Notes under the pieces: generated by a model
Told to the model about the DNA's origin: nothing
Database searches by the model: none
What the model saw: the letters and a program-made list of their open reading frames with translations, nothing else
Part shown: piece after piece, positions 15,503 to 24,031 of the stretch
How positions within the stretch are numbered: the stretch's first letter is position 1
How the letters are laid out: the number at the start of each line of letters is the position of its first letter
Position numbers and translations under genes: made by a program
NCBI RefSeq assembly: GCF_036227205.1
Contig: NZ_CP109442.1
Coordinates: forward strand, 8,618,001-8,682,000
Reading direction: 5' to 3'
From: Amycolatopsis sp. NBC_01480
Lineage (GTDB): Bacteria > Actinomycetota > Actinomycetes > Mycobacteriales > Pseudonocardiaceae
DNA: 64,000 nucleotides

Positions 15503-16012
15503 GTGCCCCAGTCGCAGCCTGTGTGGCGGCCGCTGCTCGCGGCGTGGCTCCTGCTGCCGGCGCTGGCCGCCTGTTCGGGTGACCCCGCGCCGCAGTCCTC
15601 GCCACCGCCTGTTCCCGCGCCGGTGACGACCTCGTCCGCGGCCCCGTCCACGACCGCCGCTCCCCCGCCGCTGCCGGACACCGCGAAGCCGTCCTCGAGC
15701 GCGCCGAAGAAGCCGTCCGCCCCGGCCCCGGCCAAGGCCCCTGGCGCCTGCGGCACGGTCACCGCCGCCAGCGGGCTGACCCTCAACGTGTTCGACAGCC
15801 AGGCCGGCGGCGTGCCGTGCGCCGAGGCGATGCGGCTGGTGAAGGAGTTCCACGCGAAGATCGCCGGCCGTCAGGGCTCGGGGTCGAACGACGCGGTGAA
15901 CGACACCGTCGAGGGCTGGCTGTGCACCTCCGGCCCGCCCGCCGCGCAGGGCGGCACCACCTGCGGCAAGGGCGAGCAGACGGTTTTCGCCGCCGTCGTC
16001 CCGTCCGAATAA
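15503..16012 (+). CDS. Secreted lipoprotein of unknown function
   Basis: 169 residues; GTG at 15503 follows GGAAAGGACTGAC. The signal peptide ends with LAAC (lipobox Cys24). A long Pro/Ser/Thr/Ala linker (25-80) precedes a small C-terminal domain with four Cys (GACGTV, GVPCAE, WLCTS, TTCGKG), likely two disulfides. The domain (GLTLNVFDSQAGGVPCAEAMRLVKEF) resembles small actinobacterial envelope lipoproteins whose function is unknown. It converges on the acyl-CoA synthetase gene with a 27-base gap. Confidence 0.8.
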   Translation: MPQSQPVWRPLLAAWLLLPALAACSGDPAPQSSPPPVPAPVTTSSAAPSTTAAPPPLPDTAKPSSSAPKKPSAPAPAKAPGACGTVTAASGLTLNVFDSQAGGVPCAEAMRLVKEFHAKIAGRQGSGSNDAVNDTVEGWLCTSGPPAAQGGTTCGKGEQTVFAAVVPSE

Positions 16013-16039
16013 GCCCCGTCCGAATAACGGCCGGACAGA

Positions 16040-17746
16040 TCAAGCCTTCAGGTCGGGGAAGTCCTCCTCGCGGAACTCGCCCTTCGGCCGGGCGTCGGGG
16101 TGCTCGCGACCGCGCAGTTCGACGCGGCGGATCTTGCCCGAGATCGTCTTCGGCAGCTCCGCGAACTCCAGCCGGCGAATCCGCTTGTACGGCGCCAGGT
16201 GCTCGCGCGCGTAAGCCAGCACGGCCTTCGCGGTCTCCGCCGACGGCTCGTGGCCGGCGGCGAGCACGACGTACGCCTTCGGCACGTTGAGGCGGATCGC
16301 GTCCGGGGCCGGCACGACGGCGGCCTCGGCGACGGCCTCGTGCTCCAGCAGCACGCTCTCCAGCTCGAACGGCGAGATCCGGTAGTCCGAGGCCTTGAAC
16401 ACGTCGTCGGTGCGGCCGACGTAGGTGATGTAGCCGCGTTCGTCGACCGAGCCGACGTCGCCGGTGTGGTAATAACCGCCGGCGAAGGCTTCCGCGGTCC
16501 GCTCGTCGTCGCCGGTGTAGCCGGTCATCAGCCCGACCGGGCGGTGCGCCAGGTCCAGGCAGATCTCGCCCTCGGCCGCGCGCTCGCCGGTCACCGGGTC
16601 GACCAGGGCGACGGCGAACCCGGGCAGCGGGCGGCCCATCGAGCCCGGCACCACGTCCTGGCCCGGGGTGTTGGCGATCTGGACGCTGCTCTCGGTCTGG
16701 CCGAAGCCGTCGCGGATCGTGACGCCCCAGGCCTGCTCGACCTGCTCGATCACCTCGGGGTTCAGCGGCTCCCCCGCGCCGACGACCTTCTTCGGCGGGG
16801 TCCGCAATGCGCTCAGGTCGGCCTGGATCAGCATCCGCCAGACCGTGGGCGGCGCGCAGAAGCTGGTCACGCCGCAGCGGTCCATCTGCGCCATCAGGGC
16901 CGGCGCGTCGAACCGGTTGTAGTTGTACAGGAACACCGTGGCCTCGGCGTTCCACGGCGCGAACACGTTGCTCCAGGCGTGTTTCGCCCAGCCCGGCGAG
17001 GAGATGTTGAGGTGGACGTCGCCCGGCTCCAGGCCGATCCAGTACATTGTGGACAGATGCCCGACCGGGTACGACACGTGCGTGTGCTGCACCAGCTTCG
17101 GCTTCGCCGTGGTGCCGGAGGTGAAGTACAGCAGCAGCGGGTCGCCCGCCGGGGTGACGCCGTCCGGGGTGAATTCCGCGGGCTCGGCGTAGGCGGTGGA
17201 GTACGAGTGCCAGCCCTCGACCGGCTCCCCGACCGCAATGCGCGTGTAGTCGCCCTCGACGCCTTCGAACTTCGCGGTGTCGGCGGCGCGGATCACCACG
17301 TGCTTGGCCTGGCCGCGCTCGACGCGGTCGGTCAGGTCGGCCGGGCCGAGCAGGGTGGACGCCGGGATGATCACCGCGCCCAGCTTGACCGCCGCGAGGA
17401 TGGTCTCCCACAGCTCGCCCTGGTTGCCCAGCATCAGGATCAGCCGGTCGCCGCGCCGCACGCCGAGGCGGCGCAGCCAGTTCGCGACCCGGTTCGAGCG
17501 GGCGGCCATCTCCGGGTACGTCCACCGGTTCTCGGTGCCGTCCTCCTCGACGATCCACAGCGCGTACCGCTCGGCGTTCGCCGGGTCGCGGGCCACCACG
17601 TCGAACCAGTCGAGCGCCCAGTTGAACTCGGTCAGCTCGGGCCAGGCGAACTCGCGGACCGCGGTGTCGTAGTCCTCCCGGTGCGCCTGCAGGTAGTCCC
17701 GCGCCGCGCGGAACGCCTGATAGCTCTCCGAAGCGCCATTGCTCAC
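16040..17746 (-). CDS. AMP-binding acyl-CoA synthetase (acetyl/medium-chain acyl-CoA synthetase type)
   Basis: 568 residues, full length for the ANL superfamily. Motifs: P-loop YFTSGTTAKPKLVQHTH (near 210), GFGQTE (near 350), the hinge/ATP motif YYHTGDVG...GRTDDVFKASDYRISPFE (near 430), and the catalytic Lys in LPKTISGKIRRVEL (near 545). The DYRISP form is typical of medium-chain acyl-CoA synthetases (ACSM-like). It should make acyl-CoA from a fatty or aryl acid with ATP. The dienoyl-CoA isomerase-like gene 36 bases upstream in the same direction suggests a shared fatty-acid catabolic role. Confidence 0.9.
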   Translation of the reverse strand: MSNGASESYQAFRAARDYLQAHREDYDTAVREFAWPELTEFNWALDWFDVVARDPANAERYALWIVEEDGTENRWTYPEMAARSNRVANWLRRLGVRRGDRLILMLGNQGELWETILAAVKLGAVIIPASTLLGPADLTDRVERGQAKHVVIRAADTAKFEGVEGDYTRIAVGEPVEGWHSYSTAYAEPAEFTPDGVTPAGDPLLLYFTSGTTAKPKLVQHTHVSYPVGHLSTMYWIGLEPGDVHLNISSPGWAKHAWSNVFAPWNAEATVFLYNYNRFDAPALMAQMDRCGVTSFCAPPTVWRMLIQADLSALRTPPKKVVGAGEPLNPEVIEQVEQAWGVTIRDGFGQTESSVQIANTPGQDVVPGSMGRPLPGFAVALVDPVTGERAAEGEICLDLAHRPVGLMTGYTGDDERTAEAFAGGYYHTGDVGSVDERGYITYVGRTDDVFKASDYRISPFELESVLLEHEAVAEAAVVPAPDAIRLNVPKAYVVLAAGHEPSAETAKAVLAYAREHLAPYKRIRRLEFAELPKTISGKIRRVELRGREHPDARPKGEFREEDFPDLKA

Positions 17747-17782
17747 GTCGTACTCCCTCGTCCTCGCGGGTCGCCCCCGTTT

Positions 17783-18634
17783 CTACTCGCCCTTGAACTC
17801 CGGCGCCCGCCGCTCCATGAACGCCTGCACGGCTTCGGCGAGATCCTTGCTGGGCAAGAAGGCGGCGTTCCAGGCCGCGACGTACCGCAGCCCCTCGGCG
17901 ACCTGGCGCTCGGTGTTCGCCGACACCACCTGCTTGGTGCCCTGGACGACCAGCGGCGGGTTCGCGGCGATCTCGGCGGCCAGCTTGCGCGCCTCGGTCA
18001 GCAGCGTCTCCTGGTCCTCGTAGACGTCGTTGACCAGGCCGATTTTCTCGGCGCGGGCGGCGTCGATGTCCTTGCCGGTCAGCGCCAGCTCGCGCAGGTG
18101 GCCCTCGCCGATGATCGGGGCGAGGCGCTGCAGGCTGCCGATGTCGGCGACGATCGCGACCTTCACCTCGCGCACGCTGAACTTCGCGTCGGCGCTGGCC
18201 AGCCGGATGTCGGCGGCGGTGACCACGTCGACGCCGCCGCCGATGCACCAGCCCGAGATCGCGGCGACCACCGGCTTGCGGCACTCGGCGATCGAGCTGA
18301 CCGCCTGCTGCAGCCGCTGGACCTCGGTGTGGAACTCGGTGCGCGGCCCGGCCAGCGCGTCACCGGCCAGCAGCGGCGCCCAGCCGCCCATCATCGCGGG
18401 CAGGTCGAGGCCGTACGAGAAGTGCTTGCCGCTGCCGGTCAGCACGACCGCGCGGACCCGCGGGTCGGCGTCGAGGGCGGCGAAGACCTGGGGCAGCTCG
18501 CGCCAGAAATCGGGCCCCATGGCGTTGCCCTTGGACGGGCCGAGCAGGGTGACCTCGGCGACGGGGCCGTCGAGGGCGACCTTCAGGGACACGAGATCGG
18601 GCAGGACATCAACGGGTGCGCTCATGGTGGTCAT
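17783..18634 (-). CDS. Crotonase-family enzyme, delta3,5-delta2,4-dienoyl-CoA isomerase-like
   Basis: 283 residues from ATG 18634 (a second Met three codons on is also possible). Crotonase features: oxyanion-hole GSGKHFSYGLDL, then ISGWCIGGGVDVVTAADIRLAS. The acidic pair expected of ECH1-type dienoyl-CoA isomerases is present in REVKVAIVADIGSLQRL (Glu near 156, Asp near 165), distinguishing it from simple hydratases. The predicted role is shifting double bonds during beta-oxidation of odd-position unsaturated acyl-CoAs. It is probably co-transcribed with the acyl-CoA synthetase. Confidence 0.85.
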   Translation of the reverse strand: MTTMSAPVDVLPDLVSLKVALDGPVAEVTLLGPSKGNAMGPDFWRELPQVFAALDADPRVRAVVLTGSGKHFSYGLDLPAMMGGWAPLLAGDALAGPRTEFHTEVQRLQQAVSSIAECRKPVVAAISGWCIGGGVDVVTAADIRLASADAKFSVREVKVAIVADIGSLQRLAPIIGEGHLRELALTGKDIDAARAEKIGLVNDVYEDQETLLTEARKLAAEIAANPPLVVQGTKQVVSANTERQVAEGLRYVAAWNAAFLPSKDLAEAVQAFMERRAPEFKGE

Positions 18635-18731
18635 CTTGACTCATCCGGTTGACGCTGTGCCAACGCGGCCGGGAGATGCTTTCCTGGACCAGGAAGCACC
18701 GGCCCGACCGCAGCGGAAGAAGGTGGCCCTC

Positions 18732-19610
18732 ATGGCTCCGGCCCAAGCACCGGCGGTGGACGAACCGGCCCCCGAGCCCCGGCCGGTCCGGCGCACCCGC
18801 CCGATCGAGCTGTCCGGCTCGTTCCAGCACGAGGGGCAGCGGCTCTGCTACACCGAGTTCGGCGCCGGCGACCGGGTCGTGGTGCTGATGCACGGGATCA
18901 TGCTGACCCGCCGCATGCACGCGCCGCTGGCCCGCCGGCTGACCCGGTCCGGCTTCCGCGTGGTCACGCTCGACCTGCTCGGGCACGGCGACTCCGACCG
19001 GCCCGCCGAATCGTGGCGGTACTCGATGCCGGCGTTCGGGCAGCAGGCGGTGGCGCTGCTGGACCACCTGGGCATCGAGCGCGCGGTGATCGGCGGGACC
19101 TCGCTGGGCGCGAACGTGGCGCTGGAGGTCGCCGTCTCGCAGCCCGAGCGCGCGCTGGGGCTGGTGGTGGAGATGCCGGTGCTGGACAACGCGATCGTCG
19201 CCGGGCTGCTGACCTTCGCCCCGCTGCTGTTCGCGGCGCGCTTCCTGCCGGTTTCGGTGCGCGGCGTCGCGCTGGCGGCCAACCTGGTGCCGCACGGCAG
19301 CCAGTGGGTGGACGTCGTGACGGACACGCTTTCGCAGGAGCCCGCGTCGATGGCCGCGCTGCTGCACGGGGTGCTGTTCGGCCGCATCGCGCCGCCGAAG
19401 TCGGTCCGGCGGCAGATCGCCGTGCCCGCGCTGGTGATCGGGCACGAGGGCGACCCGATCCACCCGTTCGGCGACGCGGACACCCTGGCGCTGGACATGC
19501 CGCACGCGCAGTTCGTCCAGGCCCGCAGCCCGGTGGAGCTGCGCTTCGACCCGAAGCGCCTGACCACCGCGATCAGCGAGTTCGCCGAGGACTGCTACTC
19601 GGACTCGTGA
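18732..19610 (+). CDS. Alpha/beta hydrolase
   Basis: 292 residues from the ATG at 18732, preceded by GAAGAAGGTGG. After a Pro-rich N-terminus (1-30), the fold shows the oxyanion region VVLMHGIMLTRRMH, DLLGHGDSDRP, the nucleophile elbow GGTSLGANVA (Ser near 122) and the acid in VIGHEGDPIHPFG. A clear catalytic His is in the C-terminal part (MPHAQF or nearby). Substrate is unknown. The stop codon lies inside the palindrome shared with cobA. Confidence 0.82.
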   Translation: MAPAQAPAVDEPAPEPRPVRRTRPIELSGSFQHEGQRLCYTEFGAGDRVVVLMHGIMLTRRMHAPLARRLTRSGFRVVTLDLLGHGDSDRPAESWRYSMPAFGQQAVALLDHLGIERAVIGGTSLGANVALEVAVSQPERALGLVVEMPVLDNAIVAGLLTFAPLLFAARFLPVSVRGVALAANLVPHGSQWVDVVTDTLSQEPASMAALLHGVLFGRIAPPKSVRRQIAVPALVIGHEGDPIHPFGDADTLALDMPHAQFVQARSPVELRFDPKRLTTAISEFAEDCYSDS

Positions 19611-19649
19611 GTGTTCATGACGGTTCTAACCGTCATGAACACTCACGAG
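19604..19649. repeat. Perfect 22-bp palindrome holding both stop codons of convergent genes
   Basis: Arms 19604-19625 and 19628-19649 (outer CTCGTGAGTG, inner GACGGTT) are exact complements with a two-base spacer. The hydrolase stop (19608-19610) and the cobA stop (19643-19645) both lie in it. The same repeat family flanks the IS481 element at 37790 and 39134. Confidence 0.85.
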
Positions 19650-20860
19650 CCCAGCCCGGCGACCGGGCCGAACACGATCACCGCAGGCGGACGCACTCCG
19701 GCAGCCGCCGCGTCGTCGGCCACCGTGGCCAGCGTCGAGCGCAGCACGCGCTGGGTGCGCATCGTGCCGTCCACGACGACGGCGACCGGGGTTTCGGCCG
19801 GGCGGCCGCCTTCCAGCAGTGCCTTGGCGAACTGCGGCAGCCGCTCGACGCCCATCATCAGCACGATCGTGCCGCGCATCCGGGCCAGCAGGGACCAGTC
19901 GACGAGCGAGCGGTCGTCCCCCGGGGCGACGTGGCCCGAGACCACCACGACCTCGTGCGCGACGCCGCGGTGGGTGACCGGGACGTCGGCCACCGCGGGC
20001 ACCGCGAAGGCGCTGGTGATGCCCGGGACCATGGTCACCGGCACGCCCGCTTCGACGCAGGCGAGCACCTCCTCGAAGCCGCGCCCGAACACGTACGGGT
20101 CGCCGCCCTTGAGCCGGACGACGAACTTGCCCGCCTTGGCCTTCTCGATCAACGTCCGGTTGATCACGTCCTGGCTCGCCGCGCGGCCGTACGGGATCTT
20201 CGCCGCGTCGACGATCTCGACCTCCGGCGCCAGCTCGTCCAGCAGCTCCCGCGGCGCGAGGCGGTCGACGACCACCACGTCGGCGCGCGAGAGCAGCCGC
20301 CGTCCGCGGACGGTGATCAGGTCCGGGTCGCCCGGCCCGCCGCCGACCAGCGCGACGCCCGGCAGCTCGGCCTCCTCGCGGCGCGGGGCGCGGCCATCGG
20401 CGACCGTGCCCGCGTGCAGGGCGTCCAGCACGCTGTCGCGCACCGCCGCGGACCGCAGCGGCTCGCCGCCGGACAGCACGCCGAACAGCAGCCCGCCGTG
20501 GCGGCCGGACGCGGGAGTCACGGCGCTGCCGGACTCGCCCTCGTCGGCGCGGACGCAGAACACCCGCGAGCGCTCGGCTTCGGCGCAGACCGCGGCGTTG
20601 ACCTCCGGGTCGTCGGTGCAGGCCAGCGCGTACCAGGCGTCGGCGAGATCGCCCTCGGCGTACCGGCGCTGGTGCCAGACGATCTCGCCCGCGTCCGCCA
20701 TGCCGCTCACCGACGGGCTCGTGTGCGGGGACACCAGTTCCACTCGCGCGCCCGCGCGCACGAGGCGCGGCAGCCGGCGTTGGGCGACGGTGCCGCCGCC
20801 GACCATCACGACGCGGCGGCCGGTGAGCTGGAGTCCGGAGAGGTAGTGCGGGTCGTCCAT
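19643..20860 (-). CDS. cobA: Siroheme synthase-type fusion: precorrin-2 dehydrogenase + uroporphyrinogen-III methyltransferase
   Basis: 405 residues. The N-terminal Rossmann domain (VVMVGGGTVAQRRLPRLV, residues 17-34) and linker correspond to the precorrin-2 dehydrogenase part of CysG (about 1-150). The C-terminal SUMT domain (about 165-400) has VGGGPGDPDLITVRG, AKIPYGRAASQ, VRLKGGDPYVFGRG and VPGITSAFA. The product would be precorrin-2 and sirohydrochlorin precursors for siroheme and cobalamin. It converges on the hydrolase gene, sharing a palindromic terminator. Confidence 0.92.
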   Translation of the reverse strand: MDDPHYLSGLQLTGRRVVMVGGGTVAQRRLPRLVRAGARVELVSPHTSPSVSGMADAGEIVWHQRRYAEGDLADAWYALACTDDPEVNAAVCAEAERSRVFCVRADEGESGSAVTPASGRHGGLLFGVLSGGEPLRSAAVRDSVLDALHAGTVADGRAPRREEAELPGVALVGGGPGDPDLITVRGRRLLSRADVVVVDRLAPRELLDELAPEVEIVDAAKIPYGRAASQDVINRTLIEKAKAGKFVVRLKGGDPYVFGRGFEEVLACVEAGVPVTMVPGITSAFAVPAVADVPVTHRGVAHEVVVVSGHVAPGDDRSLVDWSLLARMRGTIVLMMGVERLPQFAKALLEGGRPAETPVAVVVDGTMRTQRVLRSTLATVADDAAAAGVRPPAVIVFGPVAGLGS

Positions 20861-20887
20861 GCCGGGAAGTCTGCCTGGCCGCGCTCG

Positions 20888-21286
20888 TCAGCGCTCGAGC
20901 AGGGCCAGCAGCTCGGTGTTGCCGAACATCGTCGCCGCCTCGATCGCCGACGGCGTGCCCGCTTTCGGGTCCGCACCCCCGTCGAGCAGGGCTTTCACCA
21001 CGTCCGGCTCGTTCTTGAACACCGCGCCGGCCAGCGGGCTCTGGCCGCGGTCGTTCACCCGGCCCGGGTCCGCGCCGCGCTCGATCAGGGCGGCGACGGC
21101 CTCGGCGTGCCCGTGATATGCGGCCAGCATCACCAGGGTGTCGCCGCGATCGTTGGTCAGGTTCGCCGAAATCCCGGCCTCGACGTAGGCGATCAGGCTC
21201 TTCGTGTCGCCCGAGCGCGCCATGCCGAACACGCGGGCCCAGAGGTCGAGCAGCTGCGGGTCGATTTCGTCGTCCGGCGTGGTCAT
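20888..21286 (-). CDS. Small ankyrin-repeat protein
   Basis: 132 residues from ATG 21286 (a GTG two codons earlier is possible). It holds three ankyrin repeats, e.g. NDRGDTLVMLAAYHGHAEAV, then NDRGQSPLAGAVFKNEPDVV, and a terminal SAIEAATMFGNTELLALL. A cytosolic protein-binding module is expected; partner unknown. It lies 27 bases before cobA in the same direction and may share its transcript. Confidence 0.88.
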   Translation of the reverse strand: MTTPDDEIDPQLLDLWARVFGMARSGDTKSLIAYVEAGISANLTNDRGDTLVMLAAYHGHAEAVAALIERGADPGRVNDRGQSPLAGAVFKNEPDVVKALLDGGADPKAGTPSAIEAATMFGNTELLALLER

Positions 21287-21311
21287 GGGCACCAGTTTTC
21301 CACAACCGCGG

Positions 21312-21341
21312 CCGGCCCTCCCGGCGTTCCGGGAGGGCCGG
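21312..21341 (-). terminator. Hairpin terminator after rpsR
   Basis: A 13-bp GC stem, CCGGCCCTCCCGG/CCGGGAGGGCCGG with a four-base loop, lies five bases beyond the rpsR stop. It would end the Cys-poor ribosomal operon. Confidence 0.7.
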
Positions 21342-21345
21342 TCCG

Positions 21346-21579
21346 TCAGCCCCGCGATGACGACGGGTACGGCAGCAGCGCCATCTCGCGCGCGTTCTTG
21401 ATCGCCGTGGCCACCTGCTTCTGCTGCTTCGGCGTCAGCCCGGTGACGCGGCGGGCGCGGATCTTGCCGCGGTCGGAGATGAACTTCCGCAGCAGATCGG
21501 CGTCCTTCCAGTCCACGTGCGTGATCTTGTTGGCGTGCAACGGGTTCGCCTTGCGCCGGAAGACGCGCTCGCGGCTCAC
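21346..21579 (-). CDS. rpsR: 30S ribosomal protein S18, Cys-free paralogue
   Basis: 77 residues; GTG start overlaps the rpsN stop by GTGA. The core [20 protein letters not shown] and [19 protein letters not shown] is diagnostic of S18. It has no cysteine, so it is the zinc-independent paralogue used when zinc is scarce. Last gene of the rpmB-rpmG-rpsN-rpsR operon behind a Zur-box-like site. Confidence 0.95.
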   Translation of the reverse strand: MSRERVFRRKANPLHANKITHVDWKDADLLRKFISDRGKIRARRVTGLTPKQQKQVATAIKNAREMALLPYPSSSRG

Positions 21580-21881
21580 CAGCTGGACTTCGAAACGCCG
21601 GGCAGCTCGCCGTTGTGCGCCATCTGCCGCATGCGCACCCGGGACAGGCCGAACTTGCGGAGGTAGCCGCGCGGGCGCCCGTCGGCGGTGTCGCGGTTGC
21701 GGACGCGGGTGGCGCTCGCGTCGCGCGGCATCTTCTGCAACGCCACCACCGCGTCCGCCTTCTCCTGCGGCGAGGACGCGGGCGAGGCGATGACCGCCTT
21801 GAGCGCCCGGCGGCGTTCGACGTAGCGCGCGGCGACGACCTTGCGCTGCTCGTTCTTCGCGATCTTCGACTTCTTCGCCAT
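21576..21881 (-). CDS. rpsN: 30S ribosomal protein S14, Cys-free paralogue
   Basis: 101 residues, the long S14 form. It starts [14 protein letters not shown] and carries [23 protein letters not shown] and [24 protein letters not shown] C-terminal motifs. The zinc-binding CxxC pairs of zinc-dependent S14 are absent. Its ATG overlaps the rpmG stop (TGATG). It replaces zinc-containing S14 under zinc starvation in related bacteria. Confidence 0.95.
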   Translation of the reverse strand: MAKKSKIAKNEQRKVVAARYVERRRALKAVIASPASSPQEKADAVVALQKMPRDASATRVRNRDTADGRPRGYLRKFGLSRVRMRQMAHNGELPGVSKSSW

Positions 21882-22048
21882 CAGCGCTCTTCCTTGAACT
21901 CGACGTGCTTGCGCGCCACGGGGTCGTACTTGCGCAGGACCATCCGGTCCGGGTCGTTGCGGCGGTTCTTCTTCGTGACGTACGTGTATCCGGTGCCGGC
22001 GGTGGACCGCAGCTTGATGATCGGCCGGATGTCGGTGCTCTTCGCCAT
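21881..22048 (-). CDS. rpmG: 50S ribosomal protein L33, Cys-free paralogue
   Basis: 55 residues: begins [13 protein letters not shown], contains [18 protein letters not shown], ends KHVEFKEER. No cysteines, unlike zinc-binding L33. The ATG follows immediately on the rpmB stop; its own stop overlaps rpsN. Part of the zinc-starvation ribosomal operon. Confidence 0.95.
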   Translation of the reverse strand: MAKSTDIRPIIKLRSTAGTGYTYVTKKNRRNDPDRMVLRKYDPVARKHVEFKEER

Positions 22049-22285
22049 CTAGAGCTTCACCCCCTTCGCCTTCAGCTCGGCCACGACGGACTCGATGCCG
22101 CGCTTGTCGATCGTCTTCATGCCCTTGGCCGAAACCTTGAGCCGCACCGTGCGGCCGAGGCTGGGCACGAAGTAGCGGCGGGTCTGCAGATTCGGCTCCC
22201 AGCGCCGCGACGTCCGGCGGTGCGAGTGCGAGACCTGCTTGCCGTAGCCCGGCTTGCGGCCGGTGACCTGGCACACGGCTGACAC
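22049..22285 (-). CDS. rpmB: 50S ribosomal protein L28, alternative paralogue
   Basis: 78 residues from GTG 22285 ([15 protein letters not shown]), with family motifs [16 protein letters not shown] and [18 protein letters not shown]. One Cys remains (residue 5) but the second Cys of the zinc pair is missing, so it should not bind zinc. It is the first gene of the operon, 21 bases downstream of the Zur-box-like palindrome. Confidence 0.94.
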   Translation of the reverse strand: MSAVCQVTGRKPGYGKQVSHSHRRTSRRWEPNLQTRRYFVPSLGRTVRLKVSAKGMKTIDKRGIESVVAELKAKGVKL

Positions 22286-22305
22286 GGACCCTCCCGAGTT
22301 GGTAG

Positions 22306-22320
22306 TGACATTCGTTTTCA
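22306..22320. promoter_or_regulatory. Zur-box-like operator in the divergent promoter
   Basis: TGACATTCGTTTTCA at 22306-22320 resembles the actinobacterial Zur consensus (TGAAAAtcgTTTTCA type, from memory), with two or three mismatches in the left arm. It lies between rpmB (minus) and the degenerate COG0523 gene (plus), fitting common zinc repression of both arms. Confidence 0.7.
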
Positions 22321-22362
22321 ATTACGCTGCCACCGTACCCCGCCCCGTCAACTGGAGCTTCA

Positions 22363-23613
22363 GTGACCCAACACCCGCGTGTCCCGCTCGTCCTCGTCAG
22401 CGGGCTCGCCCCGGAACCGAACGACGAGCTGTCCGAACTGCTGCGCCGGGCCGGCCCCGGGATCGCCGTGGTCCACCACGATTTGCGTCAAATCGGCGAC
22501 GGCGTCGTGCGGCGGCGAATCCGGCTCGGCCCTCGCGACGAGCTGACCGCCCTCGAACTCGCGCACGGCTGCGTCAACTGCACGCTGCGCGAGGACCTGC
22601 TGCCGCTGCTGCGCCGGCTCGCCCGGATGCCGCAGGTGAGCGGGATCGTCGTGCGGCTCGACGAGGCCATGGAGCCCGAGCCGGTGAGCTGGGCGATCCA
22701 GCACGTGCTGGTCGGCGACCGGCCGGTGAGCGAGGACGTCGAGATCGAGGCGGTGTTCACCGTCCTGGACTGCGCCACCTGGCTCGACGACGCCACCGGT
22801 GACGAGCTGCTCGTCGAGCGCGCTCTGCAAGGCAGCCCCGAAGACGAGCGCACCGTCGCGCAAGTCGCGCTCGCACAAGCCGAATTCGCCGACGTGCTGG
22901 TGCTCGCCGGCGCGGCGACGGACGCCTGGAACGCGGCGAAGTCGGCCGCGGTGCTCGATCGCGTCGCCCCGTCGGTGCCGCGCGTCGAGCTGAGCCGGAC
23001 CGATGTCGCCGGGCTGTACGCCGCTGTTCCTGCCGACGCGCGCCGCGGCGAAGTCGGCGACATGCACGGCGCCCTGCTGCGCGGCCAGCCACCGCTGCAC
23101 CCGGACTGCGGCATCGAGCTGCTCGTGTTCACCGCGCAGCGGCCGTTCCACCCCGAGCGCCTGCACGACGCGATCGACCTGCTGCTCGACGGCGTCGTGC
23201 GGACTCGCGGCCGCGCCTGGGTGGCGAGTCAACCGGACGTGGCGTTCTGGATCGAGTCGGCGGGCGGCGGCCTCGGCATCGGGCACGCGGGGCCGTGGCT
23301 CGCCTCCCCCGGCGGCCCCGATTGGGTCGAGGTCTCCCCCGAGCGCCGCACGCTGGCGTCGCTGCGCTGGGACCCGGTGCACGGCGACCGCGCGCAGGAA
23401 CTCGTGGTGGTCACCGACCAGGCGGCGCCCGAGGAGATCGAGCAGGCGCTGCTCGGCGCCTTGCTGACCGACGAGGAGCTGGCCGAGGGCGAGACAGCCT
23501 GGCGCGACTACCCCGATCCGTTCGGGGAATGGCACGAAGACCCGTGCGAGGACACCGAAACCGAGGCGGACCGGCACGCGACGGCCGCCCAGCGAAAGGA
23601 CGAAACGCAGTGA
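22363..23613 (+). CDS. Degenerate COG0523 protein (Mrf-like pseudo-GTPase)
   Basis: 416 residues. Sequence order follows COG0523/CobW proteins, but the GTPase motifs are lost. The Walker A site reads [13 protein letters not shown] instead of [10 protein letters not shown], NKxD is absent ([13 protein letters not shown]), and the metal motif CxCC is CVNC (Cys70, Cys73). The C-terminal CobW-like domain is intact and ends in an acidic/His tail. The mycobacterial C-minus ribosomal operon includes Mrf, a CxCC protein needed for ribosome hibernation under zinc starvation; by position this is the best candidate counterpart. It overlaps rpmE by GTGA. Confidence 0.75.
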   Translation: MTQHPRVPLVLVSGLAPEPNDELSELLRRAGPGIAVVHHDLRQIGDGVVRRRIRLGPRDELTALELAHGCVNCTLREDLLPLLRRLARMPQVSGIVVRLDEAMEPEPVSWAIQHVLVGDRPVSEDVEIEAVFTVLDCATWLDDATGDELLVERALQGSPEDERTVAQVALAQAEFADVLVLAGAATDAWNAAKSAAVLDRVAPSVPRVELSRTDVAGLYAAVPADARRGEVGDMHGALLRGQPPLHPDCGIELLVFTAQRPFHPERLHDAIDLLLDGVVRTRGRAWVASQPDVAFWIESAGGGLGIGHAGPWLASPGGPDWVEVSPERRTLASLRWDPVHGDRAQELVVVTDQAAPEEIEQALLGALLTDEELAEGETAWRDYPDPFGEWHEDPCEDTETEADRHATAAQRKDETQ

Positions 23614-23873
23614 AACCCGGCATCCACCCCGACTACCACCCCGTGGTCTTCAAGGACACCTCCACCGGCGACGCCTTCCTGACCCGCTCCACCGCCACCT
23701 CGGACAAGACCATCGAGTGGACCGACGGGCACACGTACCCGCTCGTGACGGTCGACATCAGCTCGTGGTCGCACCCGTTCTGGACCGGCAACCAGCGGAT
23801 CATGGACTCCGCGGGCCAGGTCGAGAAGTTCCACCGCCGCTACGGCCGCCGCACGCCGGGCGGTGCCCGCTGA
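23610..23873 (+). CDS. rpmE: 50S ribosomal protein L31 type B, Cys-free
   Basis: 87 residues: [27 protein letters not shown] and [16 protein letters not shown] are diagnostic of type B L31. No cysteines, so zinc-independent. GTG start overlaps the upstream COG0523 stop, and its stop overlaps the rpmF start (TGATG), so the four plus-strand genes are coupled. It replaces zinc-binding L31 when zinc is low. Confidence 0.95.
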   Translation: MKPGIHPDYHPVVFKDTSTGDAFLTRSTATSDKTIEWTDGHTYPLVTVDISSWSHPFWTGNQRIMDSAGQVEKFHRRYGRRTPGGAR

Positions 23874-24031
23874 TGGCCGTCCCGAAGCGCAAGAAGTCGC
23901 GCAGCAACACCCGGTCCCGGCGCGCGCAGTGGAAGGCGGCCGTGCCGGACCTGGTGCCGATCACTGTGGACGGTGAGCGGAAACTGGTGCCACGCAAGCT
24001 GATCAAGCACTTCCAGCGGCTGGACCGGTGA
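23873..24031 (+). CDS. rpmF: 50S ribosomal protein L32, Cys-free
   Basis: 52 residues: [20 protein letters not shown], then [20 protein letters not shown]. The usual C-terminal zinc-binding cysteines are absent. Overlaps both neighbours (TGATG and GTGA), so expression is tied to the COG0523 proteins under the same Zur-type control. Confidence 0.94.
   Translation: MAVPKRKKSRSNTRSRRAQWKAAVPDLVPITVDGERKLVPRKLIKHFQRLDR

Noticed and set aside
16100..18652. An 850-codon plus-strand frame across the acyl-CoA synthetase and crotonase genes
   Set aside because: Mirror of two real minus-strand genes; no recognisable domain.
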